Origin: Catonia carolina
Lineage: Eukaryota > Arthropoda > Insecta > Hemiptera > Achilidae
Assembly (NCBI GenBank): GCA_035578175.1
Contig: JAQMRL010000016.1
Span: 4,200,721 to 4,264,720, forward strand
Reading direction: 5' to 3'
Length of the DNA stretch: 64,000 nt
Shown: positions 41,182 to 54,400 of the stretch, one piece after another
How positions within the stretch are numbered: position 1 is the first letter of the stretch
Layout: every line of letters starts with the position of its first letter
Position numbers and translations under genes: made by a program
Notes under the pieces: generated by a model
The model's database searches: none
What the model saw: only the letters and a program-made list of their open reading frames with translations
Told to the model about the DNA's origin: nothing

Positions 41182-41474
41182 CTCTAGTATTACTTAACTT
41201 AAAGTTTCACGTTCAAACTTCATACGATGTTCCGTTGTTAAGATATCTTGTTCAGACATACACAGACAAATCGCTAAAAATATGTTTTTTTGGGTTCAGG
41301 GGGGGTCTGAAAACGTGAATATCCGGTGAAAAGTGGATTTCTTAAAATCGAAACGAAAACAATACTTTCCTTCCTATATATTCATATGGGCAACTTCATT
41401 GAAGTCAAAAACAACGGACTGAAAGACACCAAGTAATTCGGATTACTTGTTTTCTTTTCAAAATCCTTCGCGTT

Positions 41475-42242
41475 TTCCTTGATTTGGTTTCATGTATTAC
41501 TAGCATGCCCCGTTGCGGCTTTAGACGCGAAAAATGGTGTAATAACTTTTTTAAAAAATATGTAGCGGAAAATAGCAGAAAAATAGGCGAGATTCTCATT
41601 GTTCCTCCGTTTGAGCAGTTCTTACTTTTTGAAGTTTTTTGCTTTTTGAAGATTTTCTTTCTAGTGATGTTTTTCTTGATGGTATTATTGAAAATGGGGA
41701 AAAAACAAAGAAAAAAAACAACCACAAAAAAAAACATTGTCAAAACCAAAAACTTAAATCTATGTTGAATAAAATAAAAGTCAAAATACAATATCAAAGC
41801 AATTGATCACTCACCAATTAAAAGAAAATTAAAACAAATTAAAGAAACACGGTATTTTACTTTTATAAAATACTCAACAATACAAAATCGTATCTACATA
41901 ATAAAATACAATAAAATTATCATGTGATGTTGTCACCAGCTGATCCTTAGCACCACGTCGCTATTTGCTAAATCATATGACTTTATTTATGACAAATCTT
42001 TATTTGAATCACATCAGCTGGTTTAAAAGCAGCAGATTATCTAACTTCATAAAAGCCTTAATGTAGGACATAAACATTATTTTCAACCCTTTAGGGCTAA
42101 CTTTTTAAGGGTTTCAATAGCATAAAACCTGCATCGGCATCATAGTTACAACATAAAAAAACTGCATGAAAATTGGTTCAGTAATTTAGGAGATAAAGGG
42201 GAACATACACACATACATACATCAAATTTTATATTTATAGAT
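41475..42242 (+). repeat. Long interspersed repeat, copy 1
   Basis: Starts TACTAGCATGCCCCGTTGCG and ends AATTGGTTCAGTAATTTAGG, GGGGAACATACACACATACA and TATTTATAGAT. It is shared with 62957-63871. The end resembles 3' tails of RTE-like elements, but no coding is seen. It ends 87 bp from the last chitin deacetylase exon. Confidence 0.75.
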
Positions 42243-42328
42243 TATAAAAGATTACGTATTCGGTTAAATTGAAAAAAGTGTGTATCAGTAGTATAAACAA
42301 ATAAATAAATAATAAATAAATCTCTTAC

Positions 42329-42485
42329 CTCATACTGTGTGTTACGGCCAGGTTTCAAAAATGGAGCCCTCATTCCAACAATGTCACTTCTAGAAATATT
42401 TGCAAAGTGCCGCAGAATTTCTCTCATGCCAATCATCTCACCAACCCATTCTTCATAACCTTTATCTTGTAATCCTTGCTGCAAC
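42329..42485 (-). CDS. CDA4: Chitin deacetylase exon: NodB middle
   Basis: Acceptor TTTTTATTTTCAG|GTTG and donor TATGAG|GTAAGAG. It encodes LQQGLQDKGYEEWVGEMIGM through ANISRSDIVGMRAPFLKPGR and NTQYE, 52 codons ending in phase 0. RAPFLKPG corresponds to NodB motif 3 (R.P). This is the last exon I can find going left. Confidence 0.92.
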
Positions 42486-45400
42486 CTGAAAATAAAAAGT
42501 TTTCTCGGTTCATTTTATTACTTTCTCTTGCCTATATGAATATATAGGAAGGAAAGCATTGTTTTCATGTCGATTTTTCGAAATCGAGTTTTCACCGGAT
42601 CTATACGTTTTCAGACCCCCTGAACCCAAAAAACATGTTTTTAGCGATTGGTCTGTGTGTGTGTCTGTGTGTGTGTGTGTGTGTGTCTGTGTGTGAACAG
42701 AATATCTCAAGAACGGAACGTCGTACGAACTTGAAACTTAAGTTACATACCACTACCGGACGCGACACGAACATTTTCATCAAAATCGGTCAACCGGAAG
42801 TAGTAGTTTATTCGTATAATTTTTCAGTTTTTTGCGATTTTCTCAAAAACTGGTCCTACGATTTTTTTTAAAATCGCCTATTTTACTCAATTTTTTATTC
42901 TCTACAAGATAGGGTAGGCGCCATGTTTGCTGAAATTCTCGGTGAGGCTGTTTTCACGTAAAAACGTTGTTTTTTTAAGATTACGGCTTTAATATAAATT
43001 TTAGCGCAAAAACTTATATAATAAAAGTTGTAGAGAATTTAAAAACCTACAACTTTTATTTCAAACATTTTTTTGTATAACGCTTAGTTTAGCGGTAATT
43101 TGCGATTTTCTGTTTTTTTTCTCACGAAAACGTGAGAAAAATCGATTTTTTTAACATTTCGGCCTTAGTATGCATTTTACGACAAAAGTGTATATAATTA
43201 AATTTATAGAAAATTAAAAGATCTACAACTTTTGTTTAGAGCATTTTTCTCTACAGAGCCTAGTTTAGCGTGAAAGCGTGATTTTCCGTATTTTTAAGCC
43301 AAACTGAGTTCGATTGTCATTTTGCGTCATTCACTCATGATTAAAATTAGGTTATGTTTGTTGAGGTTAGTTTTTTGTTTATTTCTTATGTTTTATTACT
43401 AATGTTAGGTTTATTGTTAATTATTTGCACTGGCAAGAGAAAGTTGTGTGAGTGTTTCACACCAGATTTTTTTTACTTTCTCTTGCCCAATATGAATATG
43501 ATTTATTATAGTTTAGGCGATCAGCGGAAAGTAGTGATGTGATGCTCATAAGTGAGTCGCACAAAAGAACTAGTTCTTTTAACTTTGTGGTGAGCTACCA
43601 GCTCTTTTATTTTCAACAATCAACACACCAAGCGTTTCTTACCACGCAGCACGCTCTCCGCACAGAGCTGACTTGTACGTCCCCTCCATGACTAAACCAC
43701 TTTTCTCTAGTCGCATCATAGGCAAGGGCTACCTAAACGCTGCCGGCCGCATAGGCATAGTTGGTAACGTGCTCGCCTCTCATCATGCAGTCTTGGGTTC
43801 TAATCCCATTCAGGCACGGCATATTTTCATGCGTTACAAAAAATCATTCCATCCTTCACCGTCTGCATTAGCTGTAATTGCATAACAGTCGGACGTTAAC
43901 AAAAAAAAAAAAAAAAAAAACCCGCATGGAAAGTATACATTTTGTATCAAACTCTGCCTCTGTTTGTGAGGGTGCAGGAGACGGGTTCGGAGAGGGGGTC
44001 ATTATTCTTTCATACTATACTACAACAACCCTGAGACAAGTGGTTGTAAAATACCATTGTACTGAACTGTAACAATTTTACCACGTGCGTATGAAACAAA
44101 GATAGACACATGACAAAAATTTGTTGGTGGAAAGGGATGCATGAACGTTCAGGTTGATACACGCGCAAATACAACGTGCTGTGTGCGAAGGAGTGAGCGA
44201 AAGACACCCCCGGCTCGACTCACTGTCTGTTTATTCACATAGCTCAGCTCAGTGCTGCACGTATTAAAATCTACTAGCTCACTCCCACAGTTCACCCCGT
44301 CTCATCGTTCAATTGTATGGCACGCTCTGTGCCGTTCACTCAAGTGTGCGGAGGGGGGTCTGCTAGCTCACCTATTTTACTGTGCCGTCCCATGACCAGC
44401 AGAAAGGCTGGTTTGATCCTCAAGAGTTTTTACTTAGTAAAACAAGGAGTCAGGTGGTTTACCATTGCCTTCTTCACTGAGTGGAAAATTATGCTTATCA
44501 GCATGCCAGGCCCTCTAAAAAGCATCAACTTTCAACTATGCAAATGACACCTTCAGTTCATTCACCACAAGGTACGGCTGTGTAATGAAATTCATTACTC
44601 TTACAGGAGACATTTTTGGCTAGTGTCTTTTACACCACAAACTTTCCTGTTTTAAATGGTTCAGTCATATAATTGCCTAATCATGTGATGAAAAACAAAA
44701 CTAATTTTGTAGCCCTGGTAGTGATGAGAAATAAAGCTATTTTTTGATAACGTGTTACTGAATATAACAGCGTGCTCGATAAAAGGATTCTATAACCTTT
44801 TATTAAAATAACACTATTATCCTCATACAAAAATAAATCTTTATAATGCGTCTTGCAGTTTGAAATTATGTCTATTTCATATAATGAATTTATATAATAA
44901 TTTCACCAACCTTCTTTTTAAACTGCATCACTGTTATTTTTATTCTTACTTACACGTGTTTCAGTGGATCCACCATCATCAGAGAAATAAAAAAATTGAA
45001 ACTAAAGAAATTGCTATCTCACTTATTTAAAATTTACAGAAGATCATACATCTTCAGTCATTTGTTTAAAACTGTTTTATACAAATGACTGAAGATGTAT
45101 CATCTTCTATAGATTTAAATAAGTGAGATAACAATTTTTTTATTTACTCTGATGATGGTGGATCAACCGAAACAAGTATAAGTAAGAATAAAAATAAATG
45201 TGACACAGTTTAAAAAGAAGGTTGGTGAAATTATTATATTAATTCATTATATGAAATAGAAACACTATTATCGTCCAGCCTACGATACAATGTAGTAATA
45301 CGTAATAGCACGACACATGCAAAAAAGAAGTGAACTAAATTATTCACTATCAGGTAGATTTTCTGTACAAAGGTTTATTGGTACAGAAAATGGTAGTCAA

Positions 45401-48400
45401 AACAAACCGTCCGGCGGAGATATCATGACTCACTGAATGGTTTGTTTTGAGTATTGACTTGCTTTAATCCTGCTGTTGCCTTTATAGATGCATGAATACT
45501 GACTTCACCGCTTGGTGTACAATGTATAGTAACTATAAACTACATTACTATGATACATGTACTACATTACTATGTATAGTAACTATATAACTATAGTCCA
45601 GCCTCTCTTAGTTTGCTCCTTAAGTAAACAAATAATGACGTCACTGAGCATGCGCATTATATCAAAATGTGTACATGCTGATTAAAAAGTAACAACAAAA
45701 TACTTTCAAAAGTATTTAAAAAAAAAAAAACTTTTAAAAGTATTTTTCTAAATGAAATTTTTAGACCTACATCATATCATGACTGATGTTTTTAGTACTT
45801 TAAGTACCTATAATTTAAAAAATAGTTAACTTAATAGGAATACGATATCCGTAAAGTCGTAGACTCTAGCGTGCACCCTTTGGTAGGTGGCTTTTGTTTG
45901 TTGACAGTAGGAGTAAACTAACAACGGCTCAACTGTATATCAAAGTGATATTGACTGCTGCTGCTATCTACAGTAAATATGAGAAGGGATAAATTAAAAT
46001 AAATTAATTTTAAATCAGTTTTATACAAATGACTGAAGATGTATCATCTTCTGTAAATTTTAAATAGGTGAGATAAAAATTTTTTTTAGTTTCAATTTTT
46101 TTTATTTATTTTTTTATTATAATCCAGTTACTCTGTCATGCTAAATAAGCCCCACCACTAGCTTGAATCTCTAGAGGTTTTACTAAGTAAAACAAGGATT
46201 TATAACACTTGTAGCATTACAAATGTACAAGGTGATAATAACCATGTGTTCATAACCTGGCTGCTATTGATAATTATGTTAACATGTATAATTAAATTCT
46301 TACATTTTATAAATAATTAAACTGGCTAATTATAATTAAAATCTTATTTCTAAATTATTAAATCAATTAACTTAATATTCTCAGCTAATAATTAAAAATC
46401 AAGTGTTAATTTAGACCCACCGGGTTGGTCTAGAGGTAAAGTCGTCGCTGTGAGTCAGCTGTTTAACAGCTGATTTTCAGAGACGAAGGTTGCTGGTTCA
46501 AATCCTAGAAATGGTAGTTACTTTTATACGGATTTAAATACTAGACAGTGGTTACCGGTGTACTTTGATGGTTGGGGTTCAATTAACCATACTCTCTCAG
46601 GAATGGTCGACCTGAGTCTGTACAAGACTACACTTTATTTACACGTCATACACATCATCCTCGTCTCATTGGGTCATGGGGTTGCTTATTGTTCTAAATT
46701 GAACAGATTGCAACGTACACATATTAGGAATAAAATAAATAAAAAAATTTAGTGATGGAAGTTTTATGTTTAAATGAATCAAAAGAGTGTTTAAAAGTTA
46801 CAAAAAACATTTATTAAAATTTTAAAATAAAGAATTATCTACGCAGATCATCAAATAAGTTTAAAAGACATATTTACGACACAAATTTATATTTTATTTC
46901 AAAGTTTCAAAAATTATCAAACAAAAAGTAATTAATATAAGTGAATGCATAATTGATTTGGTGTGCTGTTGACCGGGGCAGTTTGAAGAGAATGGTTGTG
47001 TTTGTGTGCGGTTTGATTAATGGAATGTGTTAAGTAAATATAAAGTATAATTAATTGTTTTATATTCATAGTATAAAGTCACAGACAGACAGACAGACCT
47101 ATGAAATGAAACTGAAGTGAAAGAACATTAGTTAATTGAAATACTACAAGAAATATATTAAATACCATTGGAACATTGAACGAAACTCTTAAGGCGAGCG
47201 ATGGACTTCAGAAACAATACGAATAGAATAAACCGGTAAACTATTTAATATTAATTCAATAATAGCTGAGACACACTTGATAAAATACATTTAATAATAA
47301 TATTTAAATATTCTAAATTTCATTTTTTTTTTTAAAAACCAGTCAGATTCAATTAAAATTTAATTTAAAAACCGATTTTCTTTTGTTTTATTTCGATTGT
47401 CATTTGTTTTTATGTGTTTAATAAGTTAGAAATAAAAATTAAAAATGTTACACACTTATCCTCAGTGAGTGGAAAATTATGCTTATCAGCAAGCCAGGCC
47501 CTCTGAAAAGCATCTAATTTACACCCTGCAAATGTGACACCTTCACTTCATTCACCACAGTGTCTGACTGTATAATGAAATTCATTACTATCAGAGGAGA
47601 CATTTCTGACTAGTGTCTTTTACACCTTTAACTATTCTTTTGTCAAATGCTACAGTTATATAATTGGGTGAATATGTGATTCGAGAGGGAACTTTTTTTG
47701 TAGCCCTGGGACTACCAGATCGAGTGCAAATAATTTAACACTCCACCTGTCTGTTGTTGTTGATTAGGTCATCAGCCAAAAGGCTGGTTTGAACCTATAG
47801 AGGTTTTACTAAGTAAAACGAGAGGTGAGGTGGTTTACAATTACCTTCTTCACTGAATGGAAAAGTACGCTTATCAGTATGCCGGGCCCTCTAAAAAGCA
47901 CACACTTTCCACTCTGCAAATGACATCTTCACTTCATTCACCACAGAGTCTGGCTGTATAATGAAATTCATTACTTTCAGAGGAGATAACTCTGATTAGT
48001 GTCACAATACACCTCTACCTCTTCTGTTCTTAAATGATTCAGTCATTTAATTGGCTGACCATATGATAAGAAACAGAACTATTCATTTTAGCTCTGTAAC
48101 GAACAGATTGAGAGTAAATAATTTGACACTCCACCTGTCTGTTATGGGCAAAAATATAAGATGACCACATAAAAACACATAATATCAAATAAAAAAATAA
48201 ATAAAACAGTTCCTGGAATAGATAAAAAAGAAAAAACAAATTGAAACAAGTTGTTTTAGTTCAGTTGACATTTAAATAGAGAATTTAAAAAATAAATACC
48301 TTAAAGGTCAAGGTGATGTTTTACATGTTTATAATATATTCCAACAACTAACAGAAATCTAATATCTAGTCATTAGTTATCTTTCCATCAAATTAAAATA

Positions 48401-51400
48401 TTTCATTTTTCATAGTGTTAGTTAAAATTTTTTCAGTCTGTGATAATTTTTTTAGATTAAGCCTTCTGTCTTTCTCAGCAGCCCATGGCATTGGTATACC
48501 AGATCTCTTGGATGTCTTTGTTCTCACTATTTTAATTCTAAATTTATAACTGAACCATTGGGTTGGTCTAGAGGTGAAGTAGTTGCTGCTAGTCAACAGT
48601 TTAAAAACTGATTTTCGGAGATGGAAGTTCCTGGTTCAAATTTTAGAGGCCTATTCCCACAACACTAGTGCTAGCTGCTAGTCAACTAGTTGACTGCTAG
48701 CTGCTACCTGTGAAAGTTTACAAGCGAGCAGCTTGTCAACTACCACTAGTTGACTAGCAGCTAGCTTACATAGGATGATTCAAAACTATATGGCAATCTT
48801 TTGGGATCTCATTCTATAGCTAAAAATAAGAAACAAAGTTCATATAAACATATGCCTGAAAACGCTTAGTTTGTGAGTTACGGCTAGCGAAAAATTTCAC
48901 CTAGAACTCTGTACCCTCGATGAAGTAAGGCCGTATAAAAATGTTAAAGGTAGTTACAAAAATTCAAATACGATTGTTTCTTATGGTTATTAATCTGGAA
49001 AATTGAATAAAATTGGTTCCAGAGCTGTAAATGCAATACTTTCAGAGATATCTTACATAAAACACAAGAATTGGTGCAAAGAAATAACACATTTTTGTGT
49101 TTAACGTAAAATTACTTCCATAAATGGTAAATAAAGGTGTATTTTTTTCTTAAAATAAATTTGTAGAAAATTTAATTCTGAAAAGATTCATGTGAATTAC
49201 ACAGGAAAAAATGAATAATAGATATTGAAATTTCGCTTTATTTAAAATCAAAACAGACGCACATTCTACAATGTGTGTCTGTTTTGATTTTAAATATATA
49301 AATAACACCTACATATTAGTTAATATTTTATGCCGTTAAGAATGTGCATCTGTTTTGATTTTAAATAAAGCGAAATTTAAATATCTACTATTAATTTTTT
49401 CCCAAGTAATTCACATGAATCTTTTCAGAATTAAATTTTCTACAAATTTATTTTAAGAAAAATACACCTTTATTTACCATTTATGGAAGTAATTTCACGT
49501 TAAACACAAAAATGTGTTATTTCTTTGCACCAATTCTTGTGTTTTATGTAAGATATCTCTGAAAGTATTGCAATTACAGCTCTGGAACCAATTTTATTCA
49601 ATTTTCTAGATTAATAACCATAAGAAACAATTGTATTTGTATTTTTGTAACTACCTTTAACATTTTTATACGGCCTTACTTTATCGAGGGTACAGAGTTC
49701 TAGGTGAAATTTTTCGCTAGTCGTAACTCGCTAACTAAGCGTTTTCAGGCATATGTTTATATGAACTTTGTTTCTTATTTTTAGCTATAGAATGAGATCC
49801 CAAGAGATTGCCGGAGAGTTTTGAATCACCCTGTATAACAAAATATAGTTAAAGAATCATGAGAATGCCTTTTTCAAATGGATGAGTTGTGAGGAAGGCA
49901 AGAGAGAGAAATCTGCCAGTGCTGCCAACCTCAACAGTCAGACATTATATTTTACAACAGTGCAATTGCACCGTTATTTAACCACATGTTGCCTTTCAAT
50001 TAATATAGGTCTACTTTGTTGTACCTGTCACTTTTTCCACTTGAACCCCATTTCCTTTTACATTTTTCTTAACGTACAAAGTTTCCGACTAAAATTTAGC
50101 CTTTATTTCAAAACCGGTAATAACGTTTCACAAGTCAGCATCACTTTCTTTTTGATATAACTGTTTCTTTTTTTTACCAGGTGTCAAAAAACTCTTAATG
50201 AAGAATTTACCTTCTTCACTGTCTTTAACTTCCTTCTTAATATTTCAAATCGTGGAAAGAGAAACATCACAGTAGTTAGCTGCTTGCTCACGGCTTTTAT
50301 TAAGAGACCCGGATAGGTATTTTTGTTTACAAATTGTTTACAAATGAAGTTGAAATCCCCATAGCTCTGGCTACACGATTTTGCACATCGGTCAGTAAAA
50401 TTGGTCCGTTTTGTTCAGCTTCTTTTTTTATAAAATTGTATACACTGACTTTACTCCCTAGCCTGACCGCATATTACCTGCCTTTTCCGTATTACACTAG
50501 CACTCGTGCTCGAATCTTCACTACTACAACTAGGTTCCATTTTAATAACTAAATAAATAAAAAAAAGAAACGAAACAAAGAATACATACAAAAAATTATA
50601 TTATATATAAATATATATTATATATATAATAATTATTATATATATAAACAAAACCAAACAGCAAAAGAGTAAAAACAATAGGTACATAAAACAGTATGCC
50701 TACTACCGAATGCACGAGTTGAAGATTTGTGAAGGGAATATAACAACAAAAATATAAAATTACAACATACAGTCAATGTTTTTAGGATTTATAGTACACT
50801 TAGGCTCTTAACGCTGCTAGCACTATGGAGAGACTGATCACTTCCCTTCGAGGTGCTTCCCCCACCACTAAACAGAACAGCTCAGCGGCACAGAGCGTTG
50901 GTGGGAGAGCTTCTAGCTAGAACAAATGACCTGTACATTGTATTGTAGGCTGGACGATAACAGTGTTATTTTAATAACAGGTTAAAGAATCCTGTTATTT
51001 TTAGTAACACATAATCAAATAAAAGCTTTATTTCCCCCATCACTACCACAAAACCCTACCAATAGAATTGGAGATGCCCATTAAAAAGTAAATTTACAGA
51101 AAATATTTTATTACTCACGATATGGTCTCAACTCCAACTTCATGTCCATTATGCGCTAATTCTTGAATCATATTATAATCGCAGTATTCATGCGATACGA
51201 AGAAGGTACCTTTGGTTTCACAACCGTTCGGGTTACGTCTGTCGGTTGAAAATACTTTTTTATAATGTTCAAAATTGTTCAGATTTACAGCTCCATCGAA
51301 TGTTAGCAGAATCATTTGAGGTGTCTGAAACAGATTGTTCATTTAAAATTATCAATAAAATTTTTTGGTAAACATTTTATTATACTATAGTTTATTATAT

Positions 51401-54400
51401 ACTATAGTATAGTATATTTTATTACATACAATTTGTATGTATTAATGTATTTATTATTACAATCTGGACTGGAGTAAAATGTTTAAAACTTTGAAAAGGC
51501 TAGGAATTAAATACAAAGAAAGGAAAGTTATCTACAGTCTGTATAAGAATCAAACGGCTGTTTTGAGAATCGAGGGGTACGAAAAAGAGGCTGCTGTAAG
51601 AAAAGGTGTACGACAAGGTTGTTCTTTGTCACCACTACTTTTTAACTTGTATATAGAAGAGGCTATAAATGAAGTGAAGGAGAAATTTGACGCAGGAATA
51701 AAAATTCAAGGAGAAACAATAAAAATGTTGAGATTCGCCGATGATATAGTAGTATTAGCCGAGGCAAAGAATGAACTAGAGGATGCCTTAAATGGAACGG
51801 ATGAGATCTTGAGGAAGGATTACTTCATGAAAATTAATAAGAACAAAACGAAAGTGTTGTGCAGCAGCAAGAGTGGTTTAGAAGAGATGGGAAATTTAAA
51901 AGTAGGCAACGAAAACATACAGGAAGTTGGGGAATTCTGCTATCTAGGGAGTAAAATAACAAAGGATGGTAGAAGCACACGTGATATCAAGAGTAGAATT
52001 GCTCAAGCTAGAAAAGCCTTTGAAATGAAAAACAGCTTACTGACTACAAACATTGATTTACAGATTAGGAAAAATTTCTTAAAATATTATGTTTGGAGTG
52101 TAGCATTATACGGAAGTGAAACGTGGGTGATAGGGGCTGTAGAACGGAAGAGGATAGAAGCTTTTGAAATGTGGTGTTATAGGAAAATGTTAAAGATTAG
52201 GTGGGTGGACAAAATAAGTAATTTATAGGTTCTTAGGCGAGTGGATGAAAAAAGAAGTACATGGAAGCATCTTACCAAAAGAAGGGATAGGCTAGTGGGG
52301 CATATCCTAAGACATCCAGGTATTGGGCTATCAATAATGGAGGGTAACATTGAGGGAGTAAATTGTAGAGGGAGGCAAAGATTAGAATATATAAAGCAAA
52401 TTACAAAAGATGTAGGGTGTTACAGGTATGTAGATATGAAACGACTTGCGCAAGATAGAACAGGTTGGAGAACTGCATCAAACCAGTCGAGAGACTGATG
52501 ACAAAAAAAAAAATTTATTATACTATAGTATATTTCTTTTAAGCTGAGACCTACTGTAAACATAATTTTACAAAGTAAGGTTGGATCTGTTGTGTCTATG
52601 CTATGTGTAACCGGATGGCTGGTGCCCTTTACCCGCTTTCATTTCTACATACGAGGGTAAGTCAATTATTTTCCGCAATGTAGTTATAAAATTTTATTGT
52701 AATCAAATAGGAAACTTACAAGTACATCATTTTTCAACATAGTCCCCTTGCTTTTCAATGCACTTGGTCCATCGTTGTTCAAGTTTCCTGATGCCCTTAT
52801 AAAAGAAGGTTTTTGGTTAAGATGCAAGCCAGGAATGCACCGCTTCTTTCAATTCTTCGTCCGAGGTAAATCGACGACCCCTTAATGCCTCTTTGAGTGG
52901 ACCAAACAAGTGATAATCAGAAGGAGCAAGATCGGAACTATATGGAGGATGAGCCAATACTTCAAAATTGAGTTTCTGGAGCGTTTCAGCAGTGTGGGCA
53001 GCAGTATACGAACGGGCGTTGTTGTGCAACAACACAACACCTTTTGACAGCAGTCCTCGGCGTTCGCTTAGAATTGCAGGCTTTAGCTTGGCAGTAAGCA
53101 TCTCACTGTAACTTACACTGTTTATTGTTGTGCCCCTTTCCTGATAATGTTCCAGTACTGGACCTTATGAGTCCCAAAAAACTGTAAGCATCAGTTTTCC
53201 TGAGGACGGTTGGGTCTTGAATTTTTTCTTGCACAGCGAATTTGGATGTTTCCATTCCATACTCTGCCGTTTACTCTCCGGCTCGTAATGATGGATCCAT
53301 GTTTCGTCACTAGTAATGATCCTGTCTAAGAAGTTGTCCCGTTCGTTAACATAGCGATCCAAATGTTTTTTGCAGATGTCCAAGCGCGTTTGTTTATGCA
53401 ACAGTGTCAGTTGTTTTTGGACCCATTTTGCACAAACTTTATGAAACCCAAGTGTGTTGTGAATGATTTCGTAGGCAGAACCATGGCTAATTTGCAGACA
53501 ATGTGCCACTTTCTCAATAGTTACTTGTCTGTCTAAGATAATCATTTCACGTGAACGCTCAATGTTTTCTTCATTTACGGCGGTAAACGGTCGTCCAGCT
53601 CCTTCAACGTGCGTAACACTTGTGCGACCATTTTTGAATTTTTCAATCCATTCGTAGACACTCCGTTGTGGCAAAACACTGTTCCCATACTGTACCAAAA
53701 GTCTTCTATGAATTTCGGCCCCAGATACACCTTCTGACCACAAAAAAACGGATCACTGAACGTTGCTCTTCTTTGGTGCAAATAGAAAGCGGAGCAGCCA
53801 TGATTAACAGCATGACAGCAACTAACCTAGCTGCTTGAAACTTGCATACATATAACCACAAATAAACAAAGCATGCATCAACGCAAAACGACAGTACTGC
53901 CAACATAAACAAAAATATAACTAAATTGCGGATAATAATTGACTTACCCTCATATATACCATTTGTAATGTGAACCCTATAGAGTTAGTGTGGGCTCAGG
54001 TGAAGGATTACATGTCTACAAAATAATATAGGGAGTTTATAAAAGAACTCCTTGATTTCAATAAATCATAATAAAATAACCTAACTAGTTAAAAGCATTT
54101 TGTTTTCATAGTTCTGTCAGGCATGTCGTAAAGTTTCAATTTGTTGCATTGGCAAACCTGTTGGTTAACTTGCCTCTTCACGCGGTGTCAGTCTGCCTGT
54201 CATGGCGTCACCGCAGCAGAAAGGACAGTGCGTGATTTGGTTTACAGAGACGCATTCAGTTACTACAGTTCAGTGTAATTTTCGGCGCGAATACGACCAT
54301 ACTGCGTCTACGAATAAAACGATTCTGCAGTGGTTTAAACAGTTTAAGGCAACACGCAGCGTCTTGAAAAAGACATCTCCAGGCCGGCCATCTGACCGCG

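Larger units (their letters stand above)
40078..41395 (-). mobile_element. Helentron-like repeat split by a hAT element
   Basis: Minus-strand family sequence at 40078-40337 and 41190-41395. The break is filled by the hAT element and its 8-bp duplication. The microsatellite slot is minimal (41263-41270). Confidence 0.85.

Noticed and set aside
41405..41797. 130-residue Phe/Lys-rich frame and its antisense partner
   Set aside because: Both are by-products of AT-rich repeat sequence shared with 63 kb, where the frames are broken.
43354..43542. Hydrophobic membrane-like frame (FLFISYVLLLMLGLLLIICT) that recurs at 20.8 kb
   Set aside because: It is the 3' end of the Helentron-like repeat read in one frame, is absent or broken in most copies, and has no coding context.
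44717..51056. A single 6.3-kb hAT transposon
   Set aside because: Ends match each other, but no 8-bp duplication or transposase was found, so I report the two ends separately.
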